DNA of 64,000 bases from Brachynemurus nebulosus (taxonomy: Eukaryota > Arthropoda > Insecta > Neuroptera > Myrmeleontidae). The DNA is taken from contig JAPWDM010000011.1 of assembly GCA_035578155.1 (NCBI GenBank), positions 19,148,185 to 19,212,184 of the forward strand, given 5' to 3'. Shown piece after piece: positions 26,441 through 37,811 of this stretch (positions within the stretch are counted from its first letter, which is position 1; the number at the start of each line of letters is the position of its first letter). A program made the position numbers and the translations under genes. The notes below the pieces were generated by a model. It saw nothing but the letters and a program-made list of their open reading frames with translations, had not been told where the DNA came from and ran no database searches.

Positions 26441-26766
26441 ATTAGCAGCTTGTTGAATAATATACTATTAATTCACAATTTCGTACATTGTTACAATGGT
26501 TCCGAAATCAATACGTTTACCTACAATGAAATGACCAATAAAATGTTTTGTACAATTTTTTTTTCGCTGTAAAAATCTGTTTTCTTTTCCACCGTAAAAG
26601 TGCATAAGCTACAATATTCTTACGGGACTTAATACACATGAGTTCAATTGTCACATATAACTAAACTATATTAATTTAGAAGCATTTATTTAAAATTGCA
26701 TATAGATACCCCACGTGACTCTAATCCTTAATACCTTTCTGTCATATGAGTTTCAATTGGATTTAT

Positions 26767-26879
26767 GGTCTAGATATAATATCATACCTCGGAAACAACA
26801 GAGCCACATATTTTATGTAAATTTTATATATGATACGGCCCTGTTGTTGCCAAGGTGTGATATAAATATTTCTAGACTT
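26767..26879. repeat. Inverted repeat, ~113 bp
   Basis: Left arm GGTCTAGATATAATATCATA with ACCTCGGAAACAACAGAGCC. The right arm is the imperfect inverse, GGCCCTGTTGTTGCCAAGGT then TCTAGACT. It lies just outside the element starting at 26923. Confidence 0.55.
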
Positions 26880-26922
26880 ATTGTTAGACTTAGTTTTACA
26901 TTTTGCACTTATCGAAGTCATA

Positions 26923-28140
26923 TGAGGGCTGTCACTGTCATTCCAAAGTCAACAATCTCCACCTTTATAAATTTTGGGAAATCGCGAAAAACTGATTTAG
27001 ACTATTGGAGTTTGAATATACTAACAAAAATTAGTATATTTGTAAATCTGAGCCATAAAAAAAGATTCCCGGTGTCAAAATCCACGTAATTTTTAAACTT
27101 TCTGAGTTATTCAGCTCTAAATGTTGGAGATAGCTTATTATGATTTCAACTAGTGGATATTGTCCACTTTGTTTCCAACGGAATTGGATTTTGTTTATTT
27201 TGATCTAAATATTCATACAATTTGAATTTTATTTCACGGGATTCTAGGTTCGAATCCCGGCTGGGTAGAAATTTTCTACTCTGTACTTTGGATGTCCGGA
27301 GTGCACTCATACTTTGTGAGGAAAAATGAGTAGTTACATGTATGAGTAGTGGCATTATTAGAGTAAAAAGAAAATAATGTTAAGGATTTAGAAAATGATG
27401 AGGTTCTTTGTAATACCCACAATAATTGTAAAGAGACTTTTCTTTCACGAAAAAGAATTCATAGTTTACTTAATTACATTTAATTAAAAGGGATGGAGAT
27501 GAAAAGGAACTGAAACAAAATGAATACAATAATTTGAGCTTTCTGAAAAAATTAGTATTTTTTCAGAAGATTTATTTTTCAGATTTATTTTTATAAAAGC
27601 TAAAAGTTAATAATACAGGCGAACATATTTTTACGGTAGATAGGGACCACATAAAAAAATCGAACAAAAAAAAACCGTATAAAAAAAGACGCATAAATTT
27701 TACACAACTAAACAACAAACTCGGTCAACTCAGGACAATTGCATAGGAACCTGCTCCATTTCTTAATTTAATTATCAAACATCAAACTAAACTAACAAAT
27801 TATTGCAAAAAACTGATAAACTTGTGTCGTGTGTCCAGATACAGCATCAGCAATACTGGTTGTAAGCAATTAAACCAAGACTGTTAACCTGCCACACGAG
27901 CTTCTGTTCTTGATTCTGATTGGTTGATAGGATATTGTCGAGTTTGTTATGAATTACGCATGGAGACTGTAGTATTTGAAATGAACGGCAATGTTTAGGC
28001 TTAGATTTCACCAAGATCTAGGTGATTTTTAAAAGAACTAAATTTACTAATCGATAGAGGAGGAAAAATAGTACTATTATCCATTTTTATCTCATTTTTT
28101 TAAAAAGTGGAGATAGCTGACTTTGGAATGACACCCCTCA
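26923..28140. mobile_element. TA-flanked 1.2-kb inverted-repeat element
   Basis: Termini TGAGGGCTGTCACTGTCATT (left) and TGAGGGGTGTCATTCCAAAG (right, inverted), bordered by TA (26921-26922, 28141-28142). The left end carries TCATTCCAAAGTCAACAATC too, so the two ends differ by a short insertion. A mariner/pogo-type layout; no transposase frame survives. A B-box-like GGTTCGAATCC lies inside at 27247-27257. Confidence 0.7.
27238..27275 (+). repeat. Possible SINE fragment
   Basis: GGTTCGAATCCCGGCTGGGT matches a Pol III B box plus the following sequence common in tRNA-derived SINEs. No A box was found at tRNA distance, so this is only a fragment, if real. Confidence 0.3.
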
Positions 28141-28142
28141 TA

Positions 28143-28689
28143 TATTGTGTTGTAAGTCCCTTAAACTAGCATATAAACTAACAATAAAGTTAAATATTAC
28201 GTTTTTTTTTAACCATTTTATAGATTTTATAATCAATAACTTAATTGATAATAAAGCTGTAATCTTCATCTAATAATACACCATTGTAAATTTGAAAATA
28301 AATATTAATTCAAATATTGATTCAATCCGTCCATGCTTTCAAGCTTTGCACGATAGCTTTAGTAAAAGTAAACATAATGGCAAGTATTCTAGTGTTTTAA
28401 GGTCATTTCATAATATTAGAAATCAAATATCAATAGTGGTATATATAAATAGCCGGAGGAAATATACTATATACATAACACCATAGAACACCAGTGTAAA
28501 TGTACAATATTTGGGACTATATAATCAGAAATTACGAATATTGTACTTGAACGAATTCTACGAATAATTACATGATTGTCAAGAAAAGGTTTGAAGCTCG
28601 TCTCTGATTTCGAATAATTTTAGCTTTTCAATGTCCGAAAATTTTAAAGAAGTTCAAATTACTTAATACGAAGAATAAAATTATGGATA
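28143..28689. other. Non-coding DNA, no gene recognised
   Basis: AT-rich. No repeat partner or domain recognised. Confidence 0.35.
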
Positions 28690-28963
28690 CCGTAAAATGA
28701 GTTTAAATTGACATTAAGGGTAACTCGAACAGTTTTTGAGGCTAAATCTGACCGTTTTAACAGAACATCAAAATAGGTTTAAAAGTGTAGGGTTGAGTAT
28801 ATATAGAGAAATCTATGTTGGATTTTCAGATTATAATTTGAATTTATTTATATATGTACGTATTCATTATGTAACGGAAGTTCTTATTTACGAAATTTTT
28901 GTTTGTTATAAATACAAAACGGTAATTGGTCAGTTCGAACCATAGATGACTAGTTTTACCCCT
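28690..28963. mobile_element. Possible diverged MITE
   Basis: CCGTAAAATGAGTT at the left and GGTAAAACTAGTC at the right (inverted) form weak termini, with TCGAAC near each end. Boundaries are tentative. Confidence 0.3.
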
Positions 28964-29004
28964 ATAAAAACCACTGTTTAGTCAATGAAGATGTTCCTTT
29001 AAGT

Positions 29005-29415
29005 CAGTGTTTTTCAATCTTTATCGTGGCGCGACCTCCTAGTATGGAAAAATATTTCGCGACCCCCCTAGTATAGAAAAAATATTTCTGTGTTCATTGT
29101 GATTACTGAAAATGGATGAGTTTCTGGAAAGACATGCAAAACCACTAACTTTAAGTTCCAATGAGAGTAATGAAACAAAAGTAAAGAAAAAGTGTCTATA
29201 TGACGACAATTATTTAAAACTCGGATTTACTGTTATTGAAAATAATCCGCATTTATTTGTTTTGAAATTTTATCAAGCGAAAGTTATAAACCATCACATT
29301 AATGAAACCTTTAATAAACCTTTAATAAACCTTACCGTGTTAAAGTAACTGCGACCCCCTTAAAGAGGCTTCGTGACCTCCCAGGGGGTCGCGACCCACA
29401 GGTTGAAAAACACTG
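29005..29415. mobile_element. hAT MITE with CAGTGTTTTTCAA termini
   Basis: Inverted termini CAGTGTTTTTCAATCT and CAGTGTTTTTCAACCT, followed on both sides by GCGACC-type blocks, and flanked by a perfect 8-bp duplication CTTTAAGT (28997-29004, 29416-29423). It is an internal-deletion derivative that keeps the start of a transposase (29112-29348). Confidence 0.9.
29112..29348 (+). pseudogene. N-terminal remnant of a ZBED-type hAT transposase
   Basis: A 78-codon frame starting with ATG lies inside a hAT MITE. Its start, MDEFLERHAKPL, and the block KKKCLYDDNYLKLGFTV resemble the K-x-YDESYL-x-x-GFT segment that precedes the BED finger in ZBED5/Charlie-like hAT transposases. The expected Cys-x2-Cys finger is absent: the region after GFTV (NPHLFVLKFYQAK) keeps the spacing but not the cysteines. 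The frame then runs into the element's right end. It is therefore a truncated, decayed fragment and not a working protein. Assignment is by pattern; confidence is moderate because only about 30 residues are diagnostic. Confidence 0.6.
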
Positions 29416-29423
29416 CTTTAAGT

Positions 29424-30422
29424 GATTTGGTCCGCAAAAAGTGAATAAAATGTGTCGGATACATACTAGTAATCCTTTTTACCATTTTCTCTCTTATTGT
29501 TCAAAGTTGTTTGAGTTGACTCTTACCAAAGTTGATTGTAATGTTGCTCAAGTTGTTTTTAATTCCAAAAATAATTAATAATTAAGACTTTTTACGTGCC
29601 TATAATATTGCCTTTCAATGTTTTGTGAAATAAACCCTCACACTTGAAGTTACTTTGAATCTTTAGAAAAAAAATATATAAAGTTGTGGGAGGGTGGAGT
29701 AGTGAGGCTTGATTTTGTTATACCTTTGATAGGTAAAGGACATATTCTTCAATTGGAGCAAGAAAAAAAAGATCGAAATTTTGATGTTAAAAATGTAACC
29801 AACAGAAAACTTTTGAAATATGTTCAAAGTAGCTCCATTTTACAGTATATAACCAGAAATTTCGTAATTTAACCGTTAGCATTACTAAGAGATGTCGTGA
29901 TGCTGTTATTTTCTAAAATTGCTAATATTTTTTAACTTATACGTTAAAAATTTCGTCGCTTCGTGTAATCTGTTATCTTTTGATGCATTGATTTATAACA
30001 ATTTTAATAGTTTCGTTGTTTTTATTGACGAAAAGTCAAACAGTAAAAATGTTTCCCTCGAGGCTCATTAATAAGTAGTAAATTCGTATCTGAATATTGC
30101 TATCTCTTTGGTAATTATTGAATTCACAACCACAAATCATTTGACGATATGTTTGGTAACTTGCCTTTTCTGATTGAGAAAATGTTGCAAAAACGGGATT
30201 CCTAAGGCTGGATCCTAAGGGTTGAGTTTTCACCAAAAGTAAAGGTACTAAACGTATTGCTTTTTGCACACAAAGATGCGTAATTTAAAATTTTTTCCCA
30301 TATTTAGTCAAATACTCTATTAAATTTTATTATAGAATTAAATACATGTGTCGAACTTATTGCACGGTCAACCGGTTCGCGTTTGTCCACACAATTAATG
30401 TATAGGTTATACTGTAACTTTT
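29424..30422. other. Non-coding DNA, no gene recognised
   Basis: AT-rich. Frames at 29684-29872 (+) and 30036-30269 (-) have no domain. Confidence 0.35.
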
Positions 30423-30445
30423 GTTATCAGAGGTTCTACTATATA

Positions 30446-30913
30446 CAGTAGAACCTCTGATTACGGACATCTCTTTTAACCGGATCCCTCTTATACCTGG
30501 AAAAATTATTTATGACGGTAGCATCCTGTACTAAAACCAATGCATTTAGCACTCTCTTAAAGCGGACCCTTTGTTAGCCGGACGCGGACACAATATTTTT
30601 TGGCGAAAACATATTATTTAATGCATTATTAACTCCATTAACCGGACACAAGTACGTCTAGTGCATGCGTTATGTATAATTGTTCATATTTTAACTTGTT
30701 AACAATGATTCTAATATGACGATGTATTTGTAAACGTTATATTTTTGTATAAGTACCTAAACTCCTTCATAAAATCGATTTGAATTAAAAAATTAATTAT
30801 GAATAGTACGTTATTTTATGCTATTATTTACTCTGCCTCTGTTAAGCGCACACCTCTGTTAATCGGACAAATTTTTGTGTGACACTGCTGTCCGGTTAAC
30901 AGACGTTCTACTG
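30446..30913. mobile_element. pogo/Tigger-like MITE
   Basis: Termini CAGTAGAACCTCTGATTACG and CAGTAGAACGTCTGTTAACC (right, inverted), bordered by TA. CAGTAGAACC and internal CGGACA/TGTCCG words are typical of pogo/Tigger elements. A reversed copy of the same terminus (TCAGAGGTTCTACTATA, from 30427) abuts the left end, so two element ends face each other. Confidence 0.8.
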
Positions 30914-31182
30914 TATACTGTTCATATAACAACAATATTAACCATATCATAATATTATGGTGTTACTTACCGACGGATAACCAAACATAACACACGCCAC
31001 TCTAATCTATCACTATTAAATAAATATACGTATAGGTACATATTATAAAGTATAGCGTATTTCAAATAATAGGTAACGAACGGTTTTAATAGTTTCTTAT
31101 TTATATTTGATACCAAATCGTTGAAATATACGTAAATGTTTCCTATAGTTTTTGATGTTTGGAATTCAAAAGTAATAATTAA

Positions 31183-31805
31183 CCCTTTGCACTCGATGGG
31201 CGCCGCCACGGCGACACAATAAATATTAATTCCACTCGTTAGGCGCCGCAGCGGCGCCATAAACAATAGGTACGTATTTTATTATTTACAACACTCTAGG
31301 GGACCTAGGACCCGATTTACATTAAGGCCCGATTTACATTAACGCTCCGCTCTCAGTACGATATCACTCCGCTCCCGGTTCGATAAAATATTCTTACATC
31401 ATAAATAATGAGTGTATTCACATCATCGCTCTGATATCGATCCGATATCAGTCATGGTTCGCTCTCGCTTTAATGTCGCTCCAATACCAATACCACTGAG
31501 ATAATATTTTATCGGAGCGATATCAGACCCTATATCGATGATAGTGAACAGGTTTTTGATTCCACTTCGCTCCGTTGCTCAGCCTTCTTCATTTATTTGA
31601 AAATTATTATATTAGAAAAACATGATACAACACAACGACACGACGTCTTGCTACAATACATTGTGATACATACTACTAAAATTAACTAATAGATATATTG
31701 TATTATGGATATTATGTTCTCCTAATACAATAGTGTTTGCAGCGTTTTAAAACTACTGTCGAGTAGCTGAGTACCCATACTAAAACATGGTTCGAGTGCA
31801 AAGGG
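31183..31805. mobile_element. TTAA-flanked piggyBac-type MITE, 623 bp
   Basis: Exact 14-bp termini CCCTTTGCACTCGA on both ends, flanked by TTAA (31179-31182, 31806-31809). A second, shorter copy is at 52584-52825. Blocks of GGCGCCGC-type sequence lie inside the left end. The middle (about 31308-31590) shares sequence with 9547-10165, suggesting a nested insertion. Confidence 0.85.
31308..31590. repeat. Internal block related to the MITE at 9.5-10.2 kb
   Basis: Shares GATAATATTTTATCGGAGCG and CATCATCGCT words with 9547-10165. At its left edge the phrase CCCGATTTACATTAA is present twice in tandem. Confidence 0.5.
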
Positions 31806-32188
31806 TTAAGACTTTTGGATCAAGGATCAAGGATTTTTGGTGATGTATTATTAGGTACGGCATTTTTGGAATAAAATCACCAGTTTACTAAGGATTCTTT
31901 ATTTATTTCTAGCAACGTTTCGAGACGCAATGCTGTCTCCTCATCAGGCTTTAAATAATATATTAGTATTAACAAAAAAAACAATTTTTTAGAATAAAAA
32001 TTAATTGAATTAGAAATTACTTACAGTCTTTTATAATAGAACAAAACAAAAACAAAAAACTTTTTCTTTAATAAAATGTCAAATAAATAAAATTATTTAG
32101 CAAGATTGTGACATAAATAAAATAATAAAAATTTTTTCTTTTATATAGAAAGATTAACAATTAAAATTTAAAAAAATAAATTAAAGTA

Positions 32189-32491
32189 AAAAAAATGTTT
32201 TTTAAGAAAAAGCTTTTATTTAAAAATGGGCTAAAAAAAATAAAATAACTTTTGAGTGAAGTTAGAAGCAATATGCAACATAATTTATAAAAGCTTGAGG
32301 CGTTATCATTAATTATTTCTGTGTTGGATATAAGTGTAGCTATTTTACTTTTCAGTAGTTACCAAATTTAATTAAACGCCTCAAGCTTTCATAAATTATG
32401 TTGCATTTTGCTTCAAACTTTACTTAAAAATTATTTTATTTTTTTTTAGCCCATTTTTAAATAAAAGCTTTTTCTTAAAAAACATTTTTTT
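32189..32491. repeat. Foldback element nested in the Penelope-like relic
   Basis: Arms of ~125 bp: AAAAATGTTTTTTAAGAAAA with AGCTTTTATTTAAAAATGGG on the left and its inverse on the right. An inner block, AAAGCTTGAGGCGTT, is paired with AACGCCTCAAGCTTT. The loop is about 70 bp. Confidence 0.8.
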
Positions 32492-33030
32492 ACATTATTT
32501 TATTTTCTACTTCTTAGTCTAATTATAATTAATTTAAGAAAAAAATTAAAGAAGTAATTTTTCTACCTATATTTTAATCGGTTGATTTACTCTAATCAGA
32601 AATAACTATGGAAACAAAAAATTGCAATGTAAAATCAATGGACAATATTTGACAATTCGAAATGTCAAAAAGTTGCATAGGACTAAAAATCAACAATTTT
32701 GGTTTTGGGCGATTTAGGACAAAACTAATTATACAATATTGCATTGTCATCAAGGTTAGACACGTATGCAAAATTTGAAACCTCTAGCTCAATTAGAACC
32801 TGTCTAAATTTTGATTCCAATATTTGATCTAAACCAATATACTAACATAGCAAGTTTTAAATAAAAGCTTTAAAAAAAAAACGATAAAAGGATTATGAAA
32901 CGAGCACCATAGTATCATGTATTGAAAAATTTTTATTGACTAGTTAAGATATGTTAAGATATCTTTGCTGACTAGTGTATTTATCGATAAAACAGTTTCT
33001 GTGTTACCGACTACTATGATAACTTAGGAC

Positions 33031-33354
33031 CTTCTGCGCAGTTACACACAGCTGATGATAAACTGTCAAATTCGAGTTGTCAATTTGATTGTTACAGTTT
33101 TCGTGTGTATTTATCCACAGGCTTTCTAGATTCAGTTTTATTTTATGATTTTTTTCATATTGCAGCACTCTCGTGTTCTGAAAATTAAAACGGTGGTCTT
33201 TTTCATTGGAGTGTTGCGCCAGTCCGGTACGAATGTCACCCCTAGCTAAATCCTACTGATGTTGTTTCAGACGTTGCTCCAACGCTTTCGACGTCCGGCC
33301 AATATAAAAAAGCGGACATCCAGCACAAGGAACGGAGTAAAAGAAAAAGTTTTT
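33031..33354 (-). pseudogene. GIY-YIG endonuclease fragment of a Penelope-like element
   Basis: The frame reads FFFYSVPCAGCPLFYIGRTS, then LEQRLKQHQ, a stop (33253-33255), DLARGDIRTGLAQHS, a conserved HRFNFQNTRVL block and NLESLWI. This is the EN domain of Penelope-like elements: a Cys-x2-Cys pair just before YIGRTS, the R-x-x-x-H helix, the GLAQHS block and the ExLxI glutamate (here LESLWI). The domain nicks target DNA for reverse transcription. Here it is a fragment: one internal stop, no upstream RT, and the frame enters the terminal repeat at the N-terminal side. It is inactive. Confidence 0.85.
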
Positions 33355-33581
33355 TGTTTTTGTTTTGTACTTTTATAAAAGACCGTAAGTAATTTTTAAC
33401 TCAATTAATTTTTATTCTAAAAAATTTTCTTTTTTATTAATACTAATATACTATTTTAGGCCTGATGAGGAGATAGCATTGCGTCTCGAAACGTTGCTAG
33501 AAATAAATAAAGAATCCTTAGTAAACTGGTGATTTTTTTCTGTTCCGTACCTAAATCCGTACCTAAAAATTCCGTACCTAA

Positions 33582-35377
33582 TTAAGATCGTGTAACTGCC
33601 AGAAGACCATTTGAAAATTGAAAATAACACACACTTGGTGAATATTTTTTTGGTATACGTAAACCTAATATTGGCAAAGAAATGATTATGCGAGCTTCTC
33701 AGGTAGTGAAATTACAAGCTGTATCAAGTAAAACATATATGTACGTCTACATCTAATTGATGTTAAAAATAAGTACTATACGAATTACGTGCGCCTTGCA
33801 AGATTTTTATCGCTAATTAGACCCATACCTACCATGTAAAACTTAATGCAACTTCTAATGCCACCACCAGGGGCGCGAGGGGACATTTTTTCATCGCTAA
33901 TAGATGAATATAGTACCCAATCGTGTTCGTAAAACAAATTTTCAATTCCGTGGATTTGATTCCCAAAAAAGTTTTTGTTGAGGGGTTCAGGAGTGCTTTC
34001 TACCCCTAAAAAGTGTATTTAGCCGAAACAAAAAAACACGTATTTAATATTTTTCGATGTTTAATAAGTATGTTAAGTTTCATTCAAATCGGTGAGTATT
34101 AGTTGGGTGGCGTCAATTGTTAATTACCATAACTAAAAAAAAATAGTGCTTCTAATGACTATAAAGAATTGCTGAAGTAAAAAATAATTCAACGACAATT
34201 GTATAGTGAAGTAACATTAATAAAATAATTTTAGTAAGCATGTTTTTGTTACAGAAACTAAATAAAAATTTACTGTTAACGTATTAAATTTATTGTTAAC
34301 GTATGTAATCAAACATTTACCGTACAATCGCAAATGATTCTGTTACAGCAACTAAAATAATAATCCATGTCAAGCTTGATAGACAACCACCTTTAGCTTC
34401 TACGTTACTCTTTTCCCTGGTTTTAGAGTATTTATTTAAATTCTTATCTTGTACTTGATATTTTTATTATTTTTTTTTTTTTCAGGAATTGACATAATAA
34501 TTTCTTGTAGATTTTCTTAAATAAAAATTAAAGTAAGTTGAAAAATTGATAAAAATCATCAATTTTGTGAATAGATAAAAATCCAATATTTTGAGAAAAA
34601 ATGACTAATTGAACATTATAGATACCTTGTATTTATAAACCGACTTTAAGTTTAATTTTTTTTTAAGTTGATTTTTTTTTAGTAAAAGCAACTGTACAGT
34701 TTTTTTTTCAGTGGGCCTATATATAAAGATTTACTAAGGAAGCAAAGAACCGTGCAACATTAATGTTAATGACACTGCTATTATCCGACCCATATGTTGC
34801 ACACTTACGTACGAACATTATATTATTGAGACACATAACCAGTAGTAGTAAGTTGAGGTGCATACATAATACATATATATATAATGTAATGAATGCATGG
34901 TGCATTTGCACGCGTACCTCACACGTGTGTGTATGTTATACTGTACAATATAATACGTTCTGCAACACTAACTTGATCTAACCAGCTGTTGTTCCACCAA
35001 CCAACTTGAAAGAGCCGAGAGATCCCAGGTGCATTTATTTGGCACGAGACCCTAATAATGAATGACGTTTACCATATGTGTGTGTGTATGTGTGTGCATG
35101 TGTGTGTTGTCTCACCACTTGATTAATAAATAAATCGACGGACCGCTGACATGGTCGATAGATCTGTGCTATATGCAGAAGGGAAGGAAATACTACCACA
35201 CATAAATAGGGTTTTTGTACCCAGTTTTTATTTTTTGTTTTGCCTTTTTTTTTCTATTTTCAATTTCGTTTAAAGTAGCATTAAATATGTACGAACAAAT
35301 CGGTGTTGACATGTTTTATAAAGTAAATGTGAAATATTGGCTCCAAATAAATAGAGAAGAAAAAAATCATAAAAAAG
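33582..35377. other. Non-coding DNA, no gene recognised
   Basis: AT-rich with poly-T runs and a TGTGTG tract near 35080-35110. Short frames at 34717-34981 on both strands are domain-free. Confidence 0.35.
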
Positions 35378-36205
35378 GATTTTTGGTTAGTGTAAAAATT
35401 ATGAGTCCATGTTTAAATGCACGTTCAAGTGGTTCAAGCAAGGCCAGCTTAGCCAATAGGCCACTCTAGACCATGGCCTAGGGGCGGGAGATTTTTAGGG
35501 GCGGTAGATTTTTAAAATAGGGCGGAAAAATGAGTAACGTGTTTTTTTTTGCTCGTCATTTTTTTAAAGAGAAAGTTTGTAAAGGAAATGGGGTGGCAAA
35601 TTTTTAAAACAGGGCAGAAAAATTTGTGATTAACGTTTTTTTTTAAGATTTCCTTTCTTTCAAATAAAAGGTAGGGGCGGCATTTTTCAAGATGCCTAGG
35701 GGCGGACTCAGGGTTAATCCGGCCCTGGGTTCAAGTGTATATAATTTGATTTGATTTTTGAGTTCTATACGGAGCTAATTGTATCTTTATTGAAAATATA
35801 AATATTACGTGTAAATATTACTAAATGATTACAAAATAAAGAAGAATAATTAAATGGTATACTTCTACACAATATTTATAATTTTCATCTAATATACATG
35901 TTTAAAAATATGTATATTTAAATGTAGTTACCGTAACTAAATTTCTTCATTTTTTTCAAATTTTAATCGAAAACTATGGTAAAGTTACGTGTGTGTACAA
36001 TACTTGCTGTAATATGGCATCAGTTTCCTAGTAATGATAAACAATTTTTCTGTCAAACACAAAGAACCCTCTATGACTCTAACATACATGAAGATACAAT
36101 TAGCTCCGTATAAAACTCAAAAATTAAATCAAATTATATACACTTGAACAACTTGAACGTGCATTTGATCATGGAATCATAATTTTTACACTACCCATAA
36201 CCCGA
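35378..36205. repeat. Foldback element interrupted by a hAT MITE
   Basis: The left arm (35378-35438 plus 35736-35795) and right arm (about 36085-36205) are inverse copies: TGTAAAAATTATGA, ATGCACGTTCAAG and TGTATATAATTTGATT on the left are all matched inversely on the right. The left arm is split by the 289-bp hAT MITE at 35439-35727, while the right arm is continuous across that point. Confidence 0.78.
35439..35727. mobile_element. hAT-type MITE of the TGACGAGC group
   Basis: Termini CAAGGCCAGCTTAGCC and CAGGGCCGGATTAACC (right, inverted), flanked by a perfect 8-bp duplication GGTTCAAG (35431-35438, 35728-35735). Contains TTTTTTGCTCGTCA and several GGGGCGG-type blocks. Confidence 0.88.
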
Positions 36206-36428
36206 ATTTTTTAATAAAGAAAATAAAATGAGTTTTAAAACGCTTATGTTAAATAGATTATAACAATTATTTATTAAGAATCATCACAATAAATAACCAG
36301 ACAAAAATTGTAGGTATATTTATGCAGCATGGGTGGAAAAGTTTATCTTAATATCTAATCGAATGTCAGCATAAATTTTTGGATAACATTTAACCTAAAA
36401 ATCGAGGACATTTTTAAATAGTTAAAAC

Positions 36429-36593
36429 CAAGTCCGACGAGAGGGTGGGGTAGCCGAAGTTGTAGTTCCGGGGTCAGCTCTGGAAAAGAAGGCTCGTAGT
36501 GGTCAGTAGGGGTTCGGAAAAAAGTAAACACTTTTTTTTTTACTCGTCACATATTTTTTTGGGGAAAAATTTTTAAGGGATGTGCTTTATTCA
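36429..36593. mobile_element. Left part of a TGACGAGC-group hAT MITE
   Basis: Begins CAAGTCCGACGAGAGGG and aligns with 13623-13876 through TTTTACTCGTCA and GATGTGCTTTATTC. Similarity then stops, so the right end is lost. Confidence 0.55.
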
Positions 36594-37207
36594 CCGATAA
36601 AATTACAAGTTTTCGATCAAATAAAAATAACAAGTTTTTGTTGTCATTTCTCAATTATTACCAAATTAAAGTTACTAAATTAAATGCATAGAAATTTCCA
36701 AATTTTTTATATGATAAAACGAAAAATCATTTGGATAGCGTTCTTTTAAAAAAGAAAAAGAAGAAAACTTGCGCTAGTAGTACGACCTTAAGTAATAAAA
36801 TCTGTTATTTGTATACGACTTTTCTGGGACTGTGCATTTCTTTATCATAATTTCCGAAAAGTTAAAATATTTCCCAATTTATTAATAAATGTTTTGGAAT
36901 GTACCTAAATTCTGCTTTAAGGATCAGAATAGGAGGTTGATGTAGTTTTCTTGTCGAAATCAGATGTAGAAATAATTATTTTCTTATTTTGAACATTCAA
37001 ATATCAATTTCAATAAGAAGTTTTAAAATTCTGCTTCTAAGAGATCTAAAAGATCTAAGATCTACATCCAAGACTGAAAATGATATTTAAAAAATTAGCT
37101 ATGCCTGTCTTATCTTTACAATTCTATTGTCAAGCTAATAATGAGATAGCTAGAAGCAATAAACCTATGGGTATTTTTTTAAATGAAAGTGGTATTACGT
37201 TAAAATT
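36594..37207. other. Non-coding DNA, no gene recognised
   Basis: AT-rich. Nothing supportable. Confidence 0.35.
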
Positions 37208-37500
37208 ATGGGCCTTATTCATAAACTGCTACTAAATATTGCCATTAGTCGCTACTAGCAAGTAGAACATAGTTGTACTATTAAATAATTGATGTGCATA
37301 AAAATTTTTTGTTCCTACTACTAGTTGTTACTAGGGTAATAGCAATTTAAATTTGCCAACACGTTATTTAAAGATAAAAAAATAAAAAGAGTTTTATTTT
37401 CACCGTTTATTATTATTTTTATAGTTTTCTTTTAATAATCAGATGGGTATGAGTGTGAAATTTGGTTAAATTTTGAAAAAAGTTAAACAATATTAATGAT

Positions 37501-37590
37501 AAATGTCAATTTTATATTTTGACGTTCATGACAAATGTCAATTTTATATTTTGACTTTTATGACAAATGTCAATTTTATATTTTGAATTT
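37501..37590. repeat. Three tandem 32-bp units
   Basis: AAATGTCAATTTTATATTTT recurs at 37501, 37533 and 37565. The same three units are present inversely at about 48507-48590 in copy 2. Confidence 0.8.
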
Positions 37591-37811
37591 CTTTTTGTTT
37601 TGTTTTTAATGCATCTATTTCGTATTTGGTATTTATTTCGAAGAATAAAATGGATAATCTTTAACAAGTTTAATAAATTTAATAAATATTATGAATACTA
37701 CGTTTAAACGATTTAAAAAGTTATAAATACTTTAGAATGGATCAAAAGTAAATAAATAAAAATGAAATAAAAAAAGTTTGTCTTCGTTTAATTTATTTAA
37801 TGGGTTAATTC

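Larger units (their letters stand above)
31851..33581 (-). mobile_element. Penelope-like element relic with inverted terminal repeats
   Basis: About 230-bp arms at each end are inverse copies: the left starts TTAGGTACGG and includes ATCACCAGTTTACTAAGGAT and CGTTTCGAGACGCAATGC; the right has CCTGATGAGGAGATAGCATT and CGAAACGTTGCTAG. The interior keeps a minus-strand GIY-YIG endonuclease fragment (33031-33354), diagnostic of Penelope-like retroelements. Reverse transcriptase is missing. A separate foldback (32189-32491) is inserted inside. Confidence 0.75.

Noticed and set aside
33440..33500. Hammerhead-ribozyme-like strings CTGATGAG ... CGAAAC in the Penelope-like terminal repeat
   Set aside because: Penelope-like terminal repeats are known to carry hammerheads, but here stem II pairs GAGA/TCTC only after skipping the base that must form the first stem-II pair. 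No convincing stem III with a cleavage triplet was found.
37501..37590. CRISPR-like spaced repeats
   Set aside because: The units are directly tandem without spacers, lie inside a transposon and occur in a eukaryotic genome.
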